This document shows, one piece after another, positions 1-6,404 of a stretch of DNA of 8,943 nt. The notes beneath the pieces were generated by a model. It was given only the letters and a program-made list of their open reading frames with translations, did not search any database and was not told the origin of the DNA. The stretch is from Clostridia bacterium (lineage in GTDB: Bacteria; Bacillota; Clostridia; UMGS1883): NCBI GenBank assembly GCA_017468215.1, contig JAFUJG010000145.1, positions 1 through 8,943 on the forward strand, given 5' to 3'. The position numbers and the translations under genes were made by a program. Within the stretch, counting starts at the first letter, position 1. Every line of letters begins with the position of its first letter.

Positions 1-152
1 GTGTTAGGGTTAACGGTCAGCGTTAACGACAAGTCTCGCACACTGGGAAGCTGCTCATTCTCCTTAAGTATACCGGTCATTATAAGCTTTTTTATCCCGT
101 CCTGTATCTGTTCGTGAATGCTTTTTCCGCTTTTGTAGTCAAGATTTATCAT
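1..152 (-). CDS. GntR-family transcriptional regulator, YtrA-like, N-terminal part only
   Basis: Fifty codons are visible from an ATG at 152-150, and the gene runs off the left edge. The protein begins MINLDYKSGKSIHEQIQDGI and continues with a typical GntR winged-helix pattern: helix 1 with HEQIQDGIKKLIMTGIL (residues 13-29), then LPSVRDLS (35-42) and TVNPNT (46-51, the last codon cut by the edge). The Y/H-EQI start and LPSVRxL...VNPNT are characteristic of the short YtrA subfamily. These proteins usually repress themselves and an adjacent ABC transporter operon, but no transporter is visible here. A Shine-Dalgarno GAGGTG (plus-strand 158-163) sits 5 nt before the ATG. A strong promoter and a palindrome over the start site lie directly upstream, which fits autorepression. 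The family call is firm; the subfamily is less so, because the effector part is missing. Confidence 0.85.
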   Translation of the reverse strand, partial: MINLDYKSGKSIHEQIQDGIKKLIMTGILKENEQLPSVRDLSLTLTVNPN

Positions 153-164
153 ATTTTCACCTCA

Positions 165-187
165 CTGTACTATCTGTACTAATACAG
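165..187. promoter_or_regulatory. Probable operator for the GntR-type regulator
   Basis: CTGTACTAATACAG (174-187) has 5-bp inverted arms CTGTA/TACAG around a 4-bp centre. It touches the -10 box and covers the predicted transcription start. An additional half-site CTGTACTA at 165-172 repeats the left part at a 9-bp period. YtrA-subfamily repressors typically bind inverted repeats with TGTA/TACA-type arms in their own promoter, so autorepression is the natural reading. This is inferred from position and symmetry. Confidence 0.6.
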
Positions 188-215
188 TTATATCACACCT
201 GTTTTATCCTGTCAA
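187..215 (-). promoter_or_regulatory. Sigma-A promoter of the GntR-type regulator
   Basis: On the minus strand a perfect -35 TTGACA (210-215) is followed, after 17 bp, by -10 TATAAC (187-192). The expected start site is near 180. This leaves a 5' untranslated region of roughly 30 nt carrying the GAGGTG ribosome binding site. Confidence 0.8.
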
Positions 216-226
216 TACTAAAAAAC

Positions 227-266
227 AAAAAAAGGAAAGAAATTTCTCAAGAAACTTCTTTCCTTT
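227..266 (-). terminator. Rho-independent terminator of the GerMN gene
   Basis: On the minus strand a 16-bp stem (arms 251-266 and 231-246, with one G-U pair) closes a 4-nt loop. A run of T follows, seen as A on the plus strand at 227-233. It lies 12 nt past the GerMN stop codon and just before the promoter of the GntR gene, so it insulates the two units. Confidence 0.85.
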
Positions 267-277
267 TAAATTTAGCC

Positions 278-826
278 CTAAGGTCTGTCCTCAAATCTTA
301 CCATGTTCCATTCCGGAAAAAAGGTATTACTAAGCTTAATATGACCAAGGTCACACTCACTGTCACCTTCAATGTTGATTTTAACTTCTCTCACGCTTTG
401 TAGCATACCAAGGCTGTTTGCGATAGCATATACGGCATTTGCTTCCTTGTTAACATCGTTGCCGTTTTCAAGCAAAAATTCCTCAGACAAATTAACCGTG
501 CATAAGCCGTTTACTGTATCTACAGACAAAACCTTTACTTTTCCGTTGACGGTTTTCTTCAATCCGGGGGTTAAAGGCTCATTCATAAGAGCTTCCACTA
601 CACCCTTTTCCATATTTTCGGAGTCAACCAGCACTTTTTCAGCTGCAAACTGGTTGTTGCTGTATGCATAATAGACGATTGCTTCGGCATATGTAATTTC
701 CTTTTCGGCAGTAAACAGCACAACTGCACCCACAAACAGTGCCACTCCAACACTAATTGCAATTATGGGCAAATACTCCTTAAAGGATGATTTTTTCTTT
801 TTGGGCTGAACTTTCTTTTTACTCAT
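278..826 (-). CDS. Membrane-anchored GerMN-domain protein
   Basis: This 182-residue protein has a lysine-rich N-terminus (MSKKKVQPKKKK), one hydrophobic segment at about 18-40 (YLPIIAISVGVALFVGAVVLF) and an extracytoplasmic domain at about 50-156. That domain matches the GerMN pattern: VVEALMNEPLTPGL, then VLSVDTVNGLCTVNLSEEF (99-117), EANAVYAIANSLGML (128-142) and VREVKINIEG (145-154). GerMN domains occur in the spore germination/sporulation protein GerM and in many lipoproteins, and have no known catalytic activity. The gene has one domain and no lipobox, so it is a signal-anchor version. The start at 826 is preferred over a longer reading from 853 because AAAGGAAG lies about 8 nt before it and the predicted transcription start is at about 853. 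It is a monocistronic unit between two terminators. The domain call is good; a role in sporulation or cell-wall biology is inference. Confidence 0.8.
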   Translation of the reverse strand: MSKKKVQPKKKKSSFKEYLPIIAISVGVALFVGAVVLFTAEKEITYAEAIVYYAYSNNQFAAEKVLVDSENMEKGVVEALMNEPLTPGLKKTVNGKVKVLSVDTVNGLCTVNLSEEFLLENGNDVNKEANAVYAIANSLGMLQSVREVKINIEGDSECDLGHIKLSNTFFPEWNMVRFEDRP

Positions 827-859
827 GAATTTTCTTCCTTTCAGTATAATCACGCCACT

Positions 860-888
860 ATTATACTCTGTATTTTCTATTTTTTCAA
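860..888 (-). promoter_or_regulatory. Sigma-A promoter of the GerMN gene
   Basis: On the minus strand -35 TTGAAA (883-888) and a perfect -10 TATAAT (860-865) are 17 bp apart. They begin immediately after the T-run of the nifJ terminator. The predicted start site near 853 leaves about 27 nt before the ATG at 826. Confidence 0.8.
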
Positions 889-891
889 TAG

Positions 892-923
892 AAAAAATGA
901 AAACCGCCTGAAGGCGGTTTTCA
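892..923 (-). terminator. Rho-independent terminator of nifJ
   Basis: A perfect 11-bp stem TGAAAACCGCC/GGCGGTTTTCA (898-908 with 913-923) has a 4-nt loop. On the minus strand it is followed by six T (plus-strand 892-897). It lies 15 nt past the nifJ stop codon. Confidence 0.92.
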
Positions 924-938
924 TAATAATAGCTTTAA

Positions 939-3900
939 TTATTCAGCACTTGCCATTTTTACAAGCTTTGCGTACTTTTCCTTAGCTGTCTTTTCTGCAA
1001 ATGCAAAGAGTTCCTTTGCTCTTTCGGGGTTGCTTCTTGCAAGAGAAGAATATCTTACTTCGTTCATAATGAATTCTTCATAGCTTGCCTTGGGCTCCTT
1101 ACTATCAAGCTGGAAGGGGTTCTTGCCCTCTACTTCCAGTCTGGGGTCATAACGGAACAGGTGCCAGTAGCCTGCTTCTACGGCTCTCTTTTCTTCTGCC
1201 TGTGCAGCTGTCATGCCGCCCTTGATACCGTGGTTGATACAAGGAGCATATGCAATTACAAGGCTGGGGCCGTCATAGCTTTCAGCTTCAACAAATGCCT
1301 TGATACACTGAGCAGGGTTAGCACCCATCGCAACCTGTGCTGTGTATACATAGCCATAGCTCATAGCGATAGCTGCAAGGTCCTTCTTTTTAACTTCTTT
1401 ACCTGCAGCGGCAAACTGTGCAATAGCACCTGTAGGTGTAGCCTTGGATGCCTGACCGCCTGTATTGGAGTAAACTTCTGTATCGAATACAACGATATTT
1501 ACATCCTGGTGAGATGCGATAACGTGGTCAAGACCACCGAAACCGATATCGTATGCCCAACCATCGCCACCGAAGATGTATACGCTCTTTTTGTTGAGGT
1601 ATTCCTTCTTCTTGAGGATTTCAGCTGCTTCGGGTGTGTTCATCTTTGTAAGCACTTCAATAAGTTCTGCTGCTGCAACCTTGTTAGCTGTGCCGTCGTT
1701 CTTTGTTACAAGGAACTTGTCGATAACAGCCTTAGCTGCATCATCTGCATTTTCCTTAACTGCTTCTACCTTTTCGATAAGCTGATTACGGAGTGTGCTC
1801 TGTGCAAGGAACATACCGTAGCCATATTCTGCGTTATCTTCAAAGAGGCTGTTTGCCCATGCAGGACCTTCACCTACCTTGTTTACTGTGTAAGGTGTAG
1901 CAGGTGCACTACCGCCCCAGATAGAGGAACAGCCTGTTGCGTTAGCAATGTACATTCTGTCGCCTGCAATCTGTGTAACAAGCTTAGCATAGGGTGTTTC
2001 ACCACAGCCTGCGCATGCACCGCTAAATTCAAGATAAGGCTGCTTGAACTGGCTGCCCTTAACTGTTGTAGCCTTAAACTTATCAATAACTTCCTGCTTT
2101 TCGGGAAGTGTAACAGCATAGTCAAAATATGCCTGCTCAGAAAGCTGAGTATCAAGAGGCTTCATTTCGAGGCACTTACCAAGACATACAGATGCACAAG
2201 CACCGCAGCCTGTACAGTCCATAACGGAAACTGCAATAGCATAGTTCATGCCATCGAGCTGCTTCATACCAACGTACTTAATGCCTTCGGGAGCAGCCTT
2301 TACTTCGTCATCTGTAAGAGCTACAGGACGGATAACTGCGTGAGGACATACGTAAGAACACATGTTACACTGTACGCACTTGTCCTTATCCCATGTGGGA
2401 ACGTCGATAGCAATGCCTCTCTTTTCGTATGCAGCACTGCCTGAGGGGATTTCGCCGTTTACGTACTTTTCAAAAGCACTTACGGGAAGCTTGCCGCCTG
2501 CAAATTCACTAATGGGAAGAAGGATTTCGTTAACGTAGTCGATAAGACGACCGGAACCTTCAACCTTCTTTGTGAGAACTTCGTCTTCTGCATTTTTCCA
2601 GTATTCGGGAACTTCAACCTTGACAACCTTCTCACTACCTGCATCGATAGCATCGTGGTTCATCTTAACGATAGCGTCACCCTTCTTGGAGTAGGATGCT
2701 GTAGCAGCGTCCTTCATATAGCGGATTGCATCTTCAGTAGGGATAATGTCAGCAAGCTTAAAGAATGCAGACTGGAGTACAGTATTGATTCTGTTACCCA
2801 GACCGATTTCCTTACCGATAGCAATACCGTCAATTACATAGAACTGAACATTATTTTCGGCAATATATCTCTTAACCTGACCGGGGATATTCTTGTCGAG
2901 TTCTTCCTGCGTCATCCAGGGGCAGTTAAGAAGGAACACACCACCGGGCTTAACGTCTGTTACCATGTCATATTTTCTGATGTAGGATGCCTTGTGGCAG
3001 GCAACAAAGTCAGCCTTGTTGATAAGGTATGTGGAAGTAATCTTTGCATTACCAAAACGAAGGTGGCTTACTGTAAGACCGCCGGACTTCTTGGAGTCAT
3101 AATCAAAGTAAGCCTGAACGTTCATGTCAGTATGGTCACCGATAATCTTAACAGAGTTCTTGTTAGCACCAACAGTACCGTCGGCACCGAGACCCCAGAA
3201 CTTACAGCTTGTAATACCTGCAGGTGTTGTGTCGGGGTTTTCTGTAATGTCAAGAGATGTGTATGTTACATCATCATTGATACCGATTGTAAATCTTCTC
3301 TTTTCTGTGTTCTTGAATGCTGCAATAATCTGAGCAGGTGTTGTGTCTTTACTTGCAAGGCCATATCTGCCGCCGTAAAGGTCAACCTTAACACCTTCGC
3401 TCATAACAGATGCACAAACATCAAGATACAAGGGCTCGCCTACGCTGCCTGCTTCCTTTGTTCTGTCAAGAACAACAAGGCGCTTACATGTAGAGGGAAC
3501 AGCTGCAGCAAAATGCTTTGCTGAGAAGGGGCGGTACAATCTAACCTTGATAACACCAACCTTACCGCCGTTTGCGTTAAGGTAGTCAACTGTTTCGCTG
3601 ATTGTATCACATACAGAGCCCATAGCAACAAGTACTACTTCTGCGTCTTGAGCACCGTAGTAGTTGAAAAGCTTATAGTCTGTACCGATTTTTGCATTAA
3701 CCTTATCCATATACTTCTGGCAAAGCTCGGGAACAGCATCATAATACTTGTTGGACGCTTCTCTTGCCTGGAAGAATACGTCACTGTTCTGAGCTGTACC
3801 ACGCTGTGCGGGGTGATGAGGATTAAGGCTCTTATTTCTGAACTCGTCAATCTTGTCGAAGGGAGTAATTTCACGTAAGTCTTCGTTATCCCATACAGCT

Positions 3901-4448
3901 ACCTTCTGGTATTCGTGGCTTGTTCTGAAGCCGTCGAAGAAATGAAGGAAGGGAACCTTTGCTTCCAAGGTTGTAAGATGCGCAACTGCACCAAGGTCCA
4001 TTGCTTCCTGAGGGTTAGTGGATGCAAGCATTGCATAGCCTGTCTGGCGGCAAGCATAGATATCCTGGTGGTCACCAAAAATAGAAAGTGCATGGCTTGC
4101 CAATGCTCTTGCAGAAACGTTAATAACGCTGGGCAAAAGCTCACCTGCAATTTTGTACATGTTAGGAATCATAAGAAGAAGGCCCTGAGATGCTGTGTAG
4201 GTTGTTGTAAGAGCACCTGCTGTTAATGAGCCATGCACCGCACCTGCCGCACCTGCTTCGGACTGCATTTCTGCAATTTTTACAGTGTTTCCGAACAAAT
4301 TCTTCTTGCCTTCTGTTGCCCACTTGTCTGTTACTTCAGCCATGTTGGAAGAAGGTGTAATGGGGTAAATAGCCGCAACATCTGTAAAGGCATAGCTTGC
4401 CCATGCCGCTGCGGTATTACCGTCCATGGTTTTCATTTTTCTAGCCAT
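939..4448 (-). CDS. nifJ: Pyruvate:ferredoxin (flavodoxin) oxidoreductase, single-chain
   Basis: This 1169-residue enzyme oxidatively decarboxylates pyruvate with CoA to acetyl-CoA and CO2, reducing ferredoxin; it is cytoplasmic. All expected parts are present. The pyruvate-binding N-terminal domain has YPITPSSNMAE (28-38), with T31, E64 and R114 at the positions known for substrate binding in the Desulfovibrio africanus enzyme. Domain II, the gamma-like domain and an EKR linker follow. The two-cluster ferredoxin domain has C691/C694/C697/C701 and C745/C748/C751/C755. Ligands of the cluster next to thiamine diphosphate are C812, C815, C840 and C1070. The thiamine diphosphate/Mg motif is GDGWAYDIGFGG (961-972) with NTGGQAS (995-1001). 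The length is typical; there is no long C-terminal extension like that of D. africanus. AAGGAGGAAT lies just before ATG 4448-4446. Codon use is strongly biased, as in abundant proteins. It stands alone with its own promoter and terminator. Confidence 0.98.
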   Translation of the reverse strand: MARKMKTMDGNTAAAWASYAFTDVAAIYPITPSSNMAEVTDKWATEGKKNLFGNTVKIAEMQSEAGAAGAVHGSLTAGALTTTYTASQGLLLMIPNMYKIAGELLPSVINVSARALASHALSIFGDHQDIYACRQTGYAMLASTNPQEAMDLGAVAHLTTLEAKVPFLHFFDGFRTSHEYQKVAVWDNEDLREITPFDKIDEFRNKSLNPHHPAQRGTAQNSDVFFQAREASNKYYDAVPELCQKYMDKVNAKIGTDYKLFNYYGAQDAEVVLVAMGSVCDTISETVDYLNANGGKVGVIKVRLYRPFSAKHFAAAVPSTCKRLVVLDRTKEAGSVGEPLYLDVCASVMSEGVKVDLYGGRYGLASKDTTPAQIIAAFKNTEKRRFTIGINDDVTYTSLDITENPDTTPAGITSCKFWGLGADGTVGANKNSVKIIGDHTDMNVQAYFDYDSKKSGGLTVSHLRFGNAKITSTYLINKADFVACHKASYIRKYDMVTDVKPGGVFLLNCPWMTQEELDKNIPGQVKRYIAENNVQFYVIDGIAIGKEIGLGNRINTVLQSAFFKLADIIPTEDAIRYMKDAATASYSKKGDAIVKMNHDAIDAGSEKVVKVEVPEYWKNAEDEVLTKKVEGSGRLIDYVNEILLPISEFAGGKLPVSAFEKYVNGEIPSGSAAYEKRGIAIDVPTWDKDKCVQCNMCSYVCPHAVIRPVALTDDEVKAAPEGIKYVGMKQLDGMNYAIAVSVMDCTGCGACASVCLGKCLEMKPLDTQLSEQAYFDYAVTLPEKQEVIDKFKATTVKGSQFKQPYLEFSGACAGCGETPYAKLVTQIAGDRMYIANATGCSSIWGGSAPATPYTVNKVGEGPAWANSLFEDNAEYGYGMFLAQSTLRNQLIEKVEAVKENADDAAKAVIDKFLVTKNDGTANKVAAAELIEVLTKMNTPEAAEILKKKEYLNKKSVYIFGGDGWAYDIGFGGLDHVIASHQDVNIVVFDTEVYSNTGGQASKATPTGAIAQFAAAGKEVKKKDLAAIAMSYGYVYTAQVAMGANPAQCIKAFVEAESYDGPSLVIAYAPCINHGIKGGMTAAQAEEKRAVEAGYWHLFRYDPRLEVEGKNPFQLDSKEPKASYEEFIMNEVRYSSLARSNPERAKELFAFAEKTAKEKYAKLVKMASAE

Positions 4449-4490
4449 TAGCTATTCCTCCTTAAAATTAAATCTAATATCGCTCCCTTA

Positions 4491-4519
4491 ATCATACATT
4501 ATTTATTTATTTTCGTCAA
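4491..4519 (-). promoter_or_regulatory. Sigma-A promoter of nifJ
   Basis: On the minus strand -35 TTGACG (4514-4519) and -10 TATGAT (4491-4496) are exactly 17 bp apart, with an A/T-only spacer except for its last base. The start site would be near 4484, leaving an untranslated leader of about 35 nt that contains the AAGGAGG. I see no Rex-type palindrome or riboswitch in the leader. Confidence 0.75.
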
Positions 4520-4532
4520 GTGACTTTTAAGC

Positions 4533-4570
4533 AAAAACGACAGAAAATCATTAGACTTTCTGTCGTTTTT
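4533..4570 (-). terminator. Rho-independent terminator of the glycosyltransferase gene
   Basis: A perfect 14-bp stem AAAAACGACAGAAA/TTTCTGTCGTTTTT (4533-4546 with 4557-4570) closes a 10-nt loop. The T-run forms the 3' arm on either strand, so the structure could work in both directions. Its position 8 nt beyond the minus-strand stop codon assigns it to the glycosyltransferase, and it insulates the nifJ promoter. Confidence 0.85.
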
Positions 4571-4578
4571 TGTGACTT

Positions 4579-5607
4579 TTAGTTAAATTTGTAGATTTTC
4601 TGCGCTAATCTGTAAAGAGATACTGTCAGCTTTCTTCCCTGGTAGCCCGGGAAGGAGGAAATAACATTAAGTGAGAAATACTTAAGCATTGCATATAAAT
4701 GCTGGTCTTTTTTGCGTATGTGCTGCCAGAGCTTTTCTTTTTTGATAATATTTTCCTCGCCGTCGGCAATATAAAGGAAAATTGTAGAAACAACCATCAT
4801 CATGGAAAGTGACGAGAACATGTTTTTATAAAGCACGTAGCTCTGCTTTTTAATTTCCTCAAGGTCGTGGCAGTCCAGCATTATATAGGTGATTTTCACC
4901 TGCTGGTCAACACGTGATGCCATTATGCTTTCATTAACGCTCTGGTCGCTTCTGCCTATAAAGTAACGGTAAAGGTCAATATCCATATAATAAAGGTTCT
5001 TTACAAAAGGCAAAGGATAGTACACGTATATATTATCCACGTAGAAGGTATGCTCGGGCAATTCCAAGCCACATTCAATAAGCATTTCCCTTCGGTATGT
5101 AACAGCGTGCATCATAAGATACTGACTTGTTTTAAGACCCTTTGTCTCCTCCCAGGTGCATACGCTCTCAACAGGGAAAACATTTGTATAACGCATTATT
5201 TTACTGGAGTTATCCTCCACGTGCTCATACACGTAGTTTGTTGCAATCATGTCGGGGGTTACACCTTCGTTAACAAGCTTGCGTATTCCTGCAAGGTATT
5301 TGATATAGGCACTTTCGTCGAACCAGTCATCGCTGTCAACAACCTTGTAGTAAATACCTGTGGCATGCTTAAGCCCCGTATTAACCGCACCGCCGTGCCC
5401 CTTGTTTTCCTGATGGACAGCCTTTACAATGAAAGGATATTTCGCCGCATATTCGTCTGCGATGCGTGCGGTGTCATCCTTAGATCCGTCGTTTACGATT
5501 ATTATTTCAACCTCGTCTCCGCCGATAAGCAAAGAGTCGATACATTTTCTCATATATTCCTGCGAGTTGTAGCTGGGTATAGCAAAACTTACAAGCTTCA
5601 TACGCAT
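4579..5607 (-). CDS. Glycosyltransferase family 2 (GT-A fold)
   Basis: This 342-residue protein starts with a classic GT2 nucleotide-sugar domain: VSFAIPSYNSQEYMRKCIDS (6-25), EIIIVNDGSKDDT (34-46), ENKGHGGAVNTGLKHATG (67-84) and the metal-binding DSDD (91-94). An acidic residue in FYVDN (D191) is in about the right place for the catalytic base. GT2 enzymes transfer sugars from nucleotide donors to glycans, lipids or teichoic acids; donor and acceptor cannot be read from the sequence. There is no clear membrane anchor; residues 265-282 (SSLSMMMVVSTIFLYIAD) are hydrophobic but may be a buried helix. The start is ambiguous: GGAGG lies 4 nt before ATG 5607 but 10 nt before a second ATG at 5601 (MKLVSFAIPSYN, the more usual family N-terminus). 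No sugar-nucleotide or export genes adjoin it. The family is firm, the specificity unknown. Confidence 0.88.
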   Translation of the reverse strand: MRMKLVSFAIPSYNSQEYMRKCIDSLLIGGDEVEIIIVNDGSKDDTARIADEYAAKYPFIVKAVHQENKGHGGAVNTGLKHATGIYYKVVDSDDWFDESAYIKYLAGIRKLVNEGVTPDMIATNYVYEHVEDNSSKIMRYTNVFPVESVCTWEETKGLKTSQYLMMHAVTYRREMLIECGLELPEHTFYVDNIYVYYPLPFVKNLYYMDIDLYRYFIGRSDQSVNESIMASRVDQQVKITYIMLDCHDLEEIKKQSYVLYKNMFSSLSMMMVVSTIFLYIADGEENIIKKEKLWQHIRKKDQHLYAMLKYFSLNVISSFPGYQGRKLTVSLYRLAQKIYKFN

Positions 5608-5636
5608 TCTGCCTCCGTTTTTACAGATTTCGTTTT

Positions 5637-5665
5637 ATTCTATCATATTTTGAGCTTATTGTCAA
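5637..5665 (-). promoter_or_regulatory. Sigma-A promoter of the glycosyltransferase gene
   Basis: On the minus strand a perfect -35 TTGACA (5660-5665) and -10 TAGAAT (5637-5642) have 17-bp spacing. The start site is predicted near 5630, about 23 nt before the first ATG. It diverges from the queT promoter, and the two -35 boxes are 17 bp apart. Confidence 0.75.
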
Positions 5666-5682
5666 AGCAAAATAGTTTTTTG

Positions 5683-5711
5683 TTGACAAATCCACAACCA
5701 TATTGTATAAT
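5683..5711 (+). promoter_or_regulatory. Perfect-consensus sigma-A promoter of the queT leader
   Basis: TTGACA (5683-5688) and TATAAT (5706-5711) are separated by exactly 17 bp, a full match to the consensus. The start site is predicted near 5718, so transcription enters the riboswitch-like leader at 5727 and then queT. Such a strong constitutive promoter fits control after initiation. Confidence 0.88.
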
Positions 5712-5726
5712 TTGGAAAAAATAATA

Positions 5727-5779
5727 TGACAGTTCGAAACCATCCTGTCACTAAACAAAACTATGGAACGGCAATTAGT
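5727..5779 (+). ncRNA. Candidate preQ1 riboswitch aptamer upstream of queT
   Basis: The leader can form helix P1 TGACAG/CTGTCA (5727-5732 with 5745-5750) closing a 12-nt loop TTCGAAACCATC. A pseudoknot can pair loop CCAT (5740-5743) with ATGG (5763-5766). A further helix ACTAA/TTAGT (5750-5754 with 5775-5779) encloses the A-rich tail. An H-type pseudoknot with a short P1, a loop starting UUC and an A-rich 3' strand reading ACAAAACUA is the general plan of preQ1 aptamers, and queT is a known target of that regulon. The class is uncertain: the compact core and A-rich tail recall class I, while the extra 3' helix and a clostridial queT context recall class III. The structure is read by eye and the ligand is inferred from the downstream gene. 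Confidence 0.68.
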
Positions 5780-5807
5780 AAGATGGTATTTTTATGCCAT
5801 CTTTTTT
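5780..5807 (+). terminator. Riboswitch-controlled terminator before queT
   Basis: A 10-bp stem (5780-5789 with 5794-5803, one U-G pair) with a UUUU loop runs directly into a U-tract ending at 5807, some 30 nt before the queT start. GATGGT (5782-5787) in its 5' arm is also exactly complementary to ACCATC (5739-5744) in the aptamer loop, so pairing there would act as antiterminator. The prediction is that ligand-free RNA reads through and ligand-bound RNA terminates. Confidence 0.8.
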
Positions 5808-5811
5808 ATTG

Positions 5812-5830
5812 CCTCTCCTAAGATGAGGAG
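5812..5830 (+). promoter_or_regulatory. queT ribosome binding site with a facing CU-rich complement
   Basis: The Shine-Dalgarno GAGGAG (5825-5830) is 8 nt before the queT ATG. CCTC (5812-5815) or CTCC (5815-5818) just upstream could pair with it in a small hairpin. The stem is only 4 bp and may not be significant, but it could add translational control to the leader. Confidence 0.45.
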
Positions 5831-5838
5831 TAAAAAGA

Positions 5839-6348
5839 ATGAATTTTTCAGTAAAAACCATTTCCCGTGCCGCTGTTGTTGCGGCTCTGTACGCAGCACT
5901 TTGCTTTTTCTTAAAGCCATTAAGCTTTGGTGTTATCCAGCTGCGTATTGCAGAGGTGCTCTGCACATTGCCCATATTTATGCCCGAGGCTGTGTTGGGG
6001 CTTTTTATCGGATGTGTTATATCAAACCTTTTAGGCGGCGCTTCGGTTGTGCTGCTGGATGCCATTTTAGGCTCGCTTACAACTTTGGTTGCCGCAATCC
6101 TTACATGGCATTTGTACAAAAAAACTTCAAATATGCTTATAGCATTTCTTCCGCCGGTTATTCTTAATGGCTTGGTTGTAGGCACATACGTACCCTTTAT
6201 TTATACAGATTTTTCATTTGCTCAGTCTCCTGTTATTCTGCTTTTCAGCATGGTAAGCGTTGCACTTGGCGAAGCAATTGTAATTTATGTGTTGGGTCTG
6301 CCCTTTTCTAAGGCATTAAAACGGTCGAATTTTTTAACATTTCGTTAA
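5839..6348 (+). CDS. queT: QueT family transporter, ECF substrate-binding (S) component for a queuosine precursor
   Basis: This is a 169-residue, very hydrophobic integral membrane protein with about five to six predicted transmembrane stretches (roughly 9-27, 40-65, 70-92, 99-120 and 129-154). The segment GVIQLRIAEVLCTLP (31-45) matches the QueT hallmark Q-x-R-x-(S/A)-E followed by LP; GCVISNLLGG (58-67) and VLLDAILGSLTTLVAA (71-86) are also as in the family. QueT proteins are S components of energy-coupling factor transporters that take up preQ0/preQ1 or a related precursor of queuosine in tRNA. They share the EcfA/EcfA'/EcfT module, which is not in this window. The gene is monocistronic, ends in a terminator, and is preceded by a riboswitch-like leader. 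The family call is strong; the exact substrate is inferred from the family and the leader. Confidence 0.88.
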   Translation: MNFSVKTISRAAVVAALYAALCFFLKPLSFGVIQLRIAEVLCTLPIFMPEAVLGLFIGCVISNLLGGASVVLLDAILGSLTTLVAAILTWHLYKKTSNMLIAFLPPVILNGLVVGTYVPFIYTDFSFAQSPVILLFSMVSVALGEAIVIYVLGLPFSKALKRSNFLTFR

Positions 6349-6357
6349 CATTTTTGT

Positions 6358-6394
6358 AAAAAGCCTCCCCGCTTATTGACTTGGGGGGCTTTTT
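6358..6394 (+). terminator. Rho-independent terminator of queT
   Basis: A 12-bp stem AAAAAGCCTCCC/GGGGGGCTTTTT (6358-6369 with 6383-6394, one U-G pair) closes a 13-nt loop and ends in five T. It begins 9 nt past the queT stop codon. Confidence 0.88.
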
Positions 6395-6404
6395 ACGTTA
6401 TTAT
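6376..6404 (+). promoter_or_regulatory. Probable promoter of the NlpC/P60 gene, overlapping the queT terminator
   Basis: TTGACT (6376-6381) and TATTAT (6399-6404), each one base off consensus, have exactly 17-bp spacing. The -35 box lies in the loop of the queT terminator and the spacer contains its 3' arm. The start site would be near 6411, about 40 nt before the gene. There is no other good candidate in the gap. Confidence 0.6.

Noticed and set aside
827..853. Longer GerMN protein starting at 853
   Set aside because: The extra residues encode the AAAGGAAG ribosome binding site, and the predicted transcription start lies at this ATG.
1161..2444. Long plus-strand open frame of 427 codons opposite nifJ
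   Set aside because: It is antisense to the conserved thiamine diphosphate and ferredoxin domains of nifJ, is rich in Cys and Ser with no recognisable domain, and arises from the strongly biased codon use of nifJ. The same holds for the 289-codon frame at 2655-3524 and the shorter ones on either strand across 939-4451.
4449..4520. Possible Rex or other redox operator before nifJ
   Set aside because: No TTGTGAA/TTGTTAA-type inverted repeat is present; the region is simple A/T-rich promoter sequence.
5050..5724. Plus-strand open frame opposite the glycosyltransferase, extending into the divergent promoters
   Set aside because: It has no recognisable domain, covers conserved GT2 motifs on the other strand and runs through both promoters.
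5763..6167. Open frame starting in the queT leader
   Set aside because: Its start lies in the aptamer ATGG, it has no suitable ribosome binding site and it overlaps queT out of frame. The queT frame has the family motifs and a GAGGAG 8 nt upstream.
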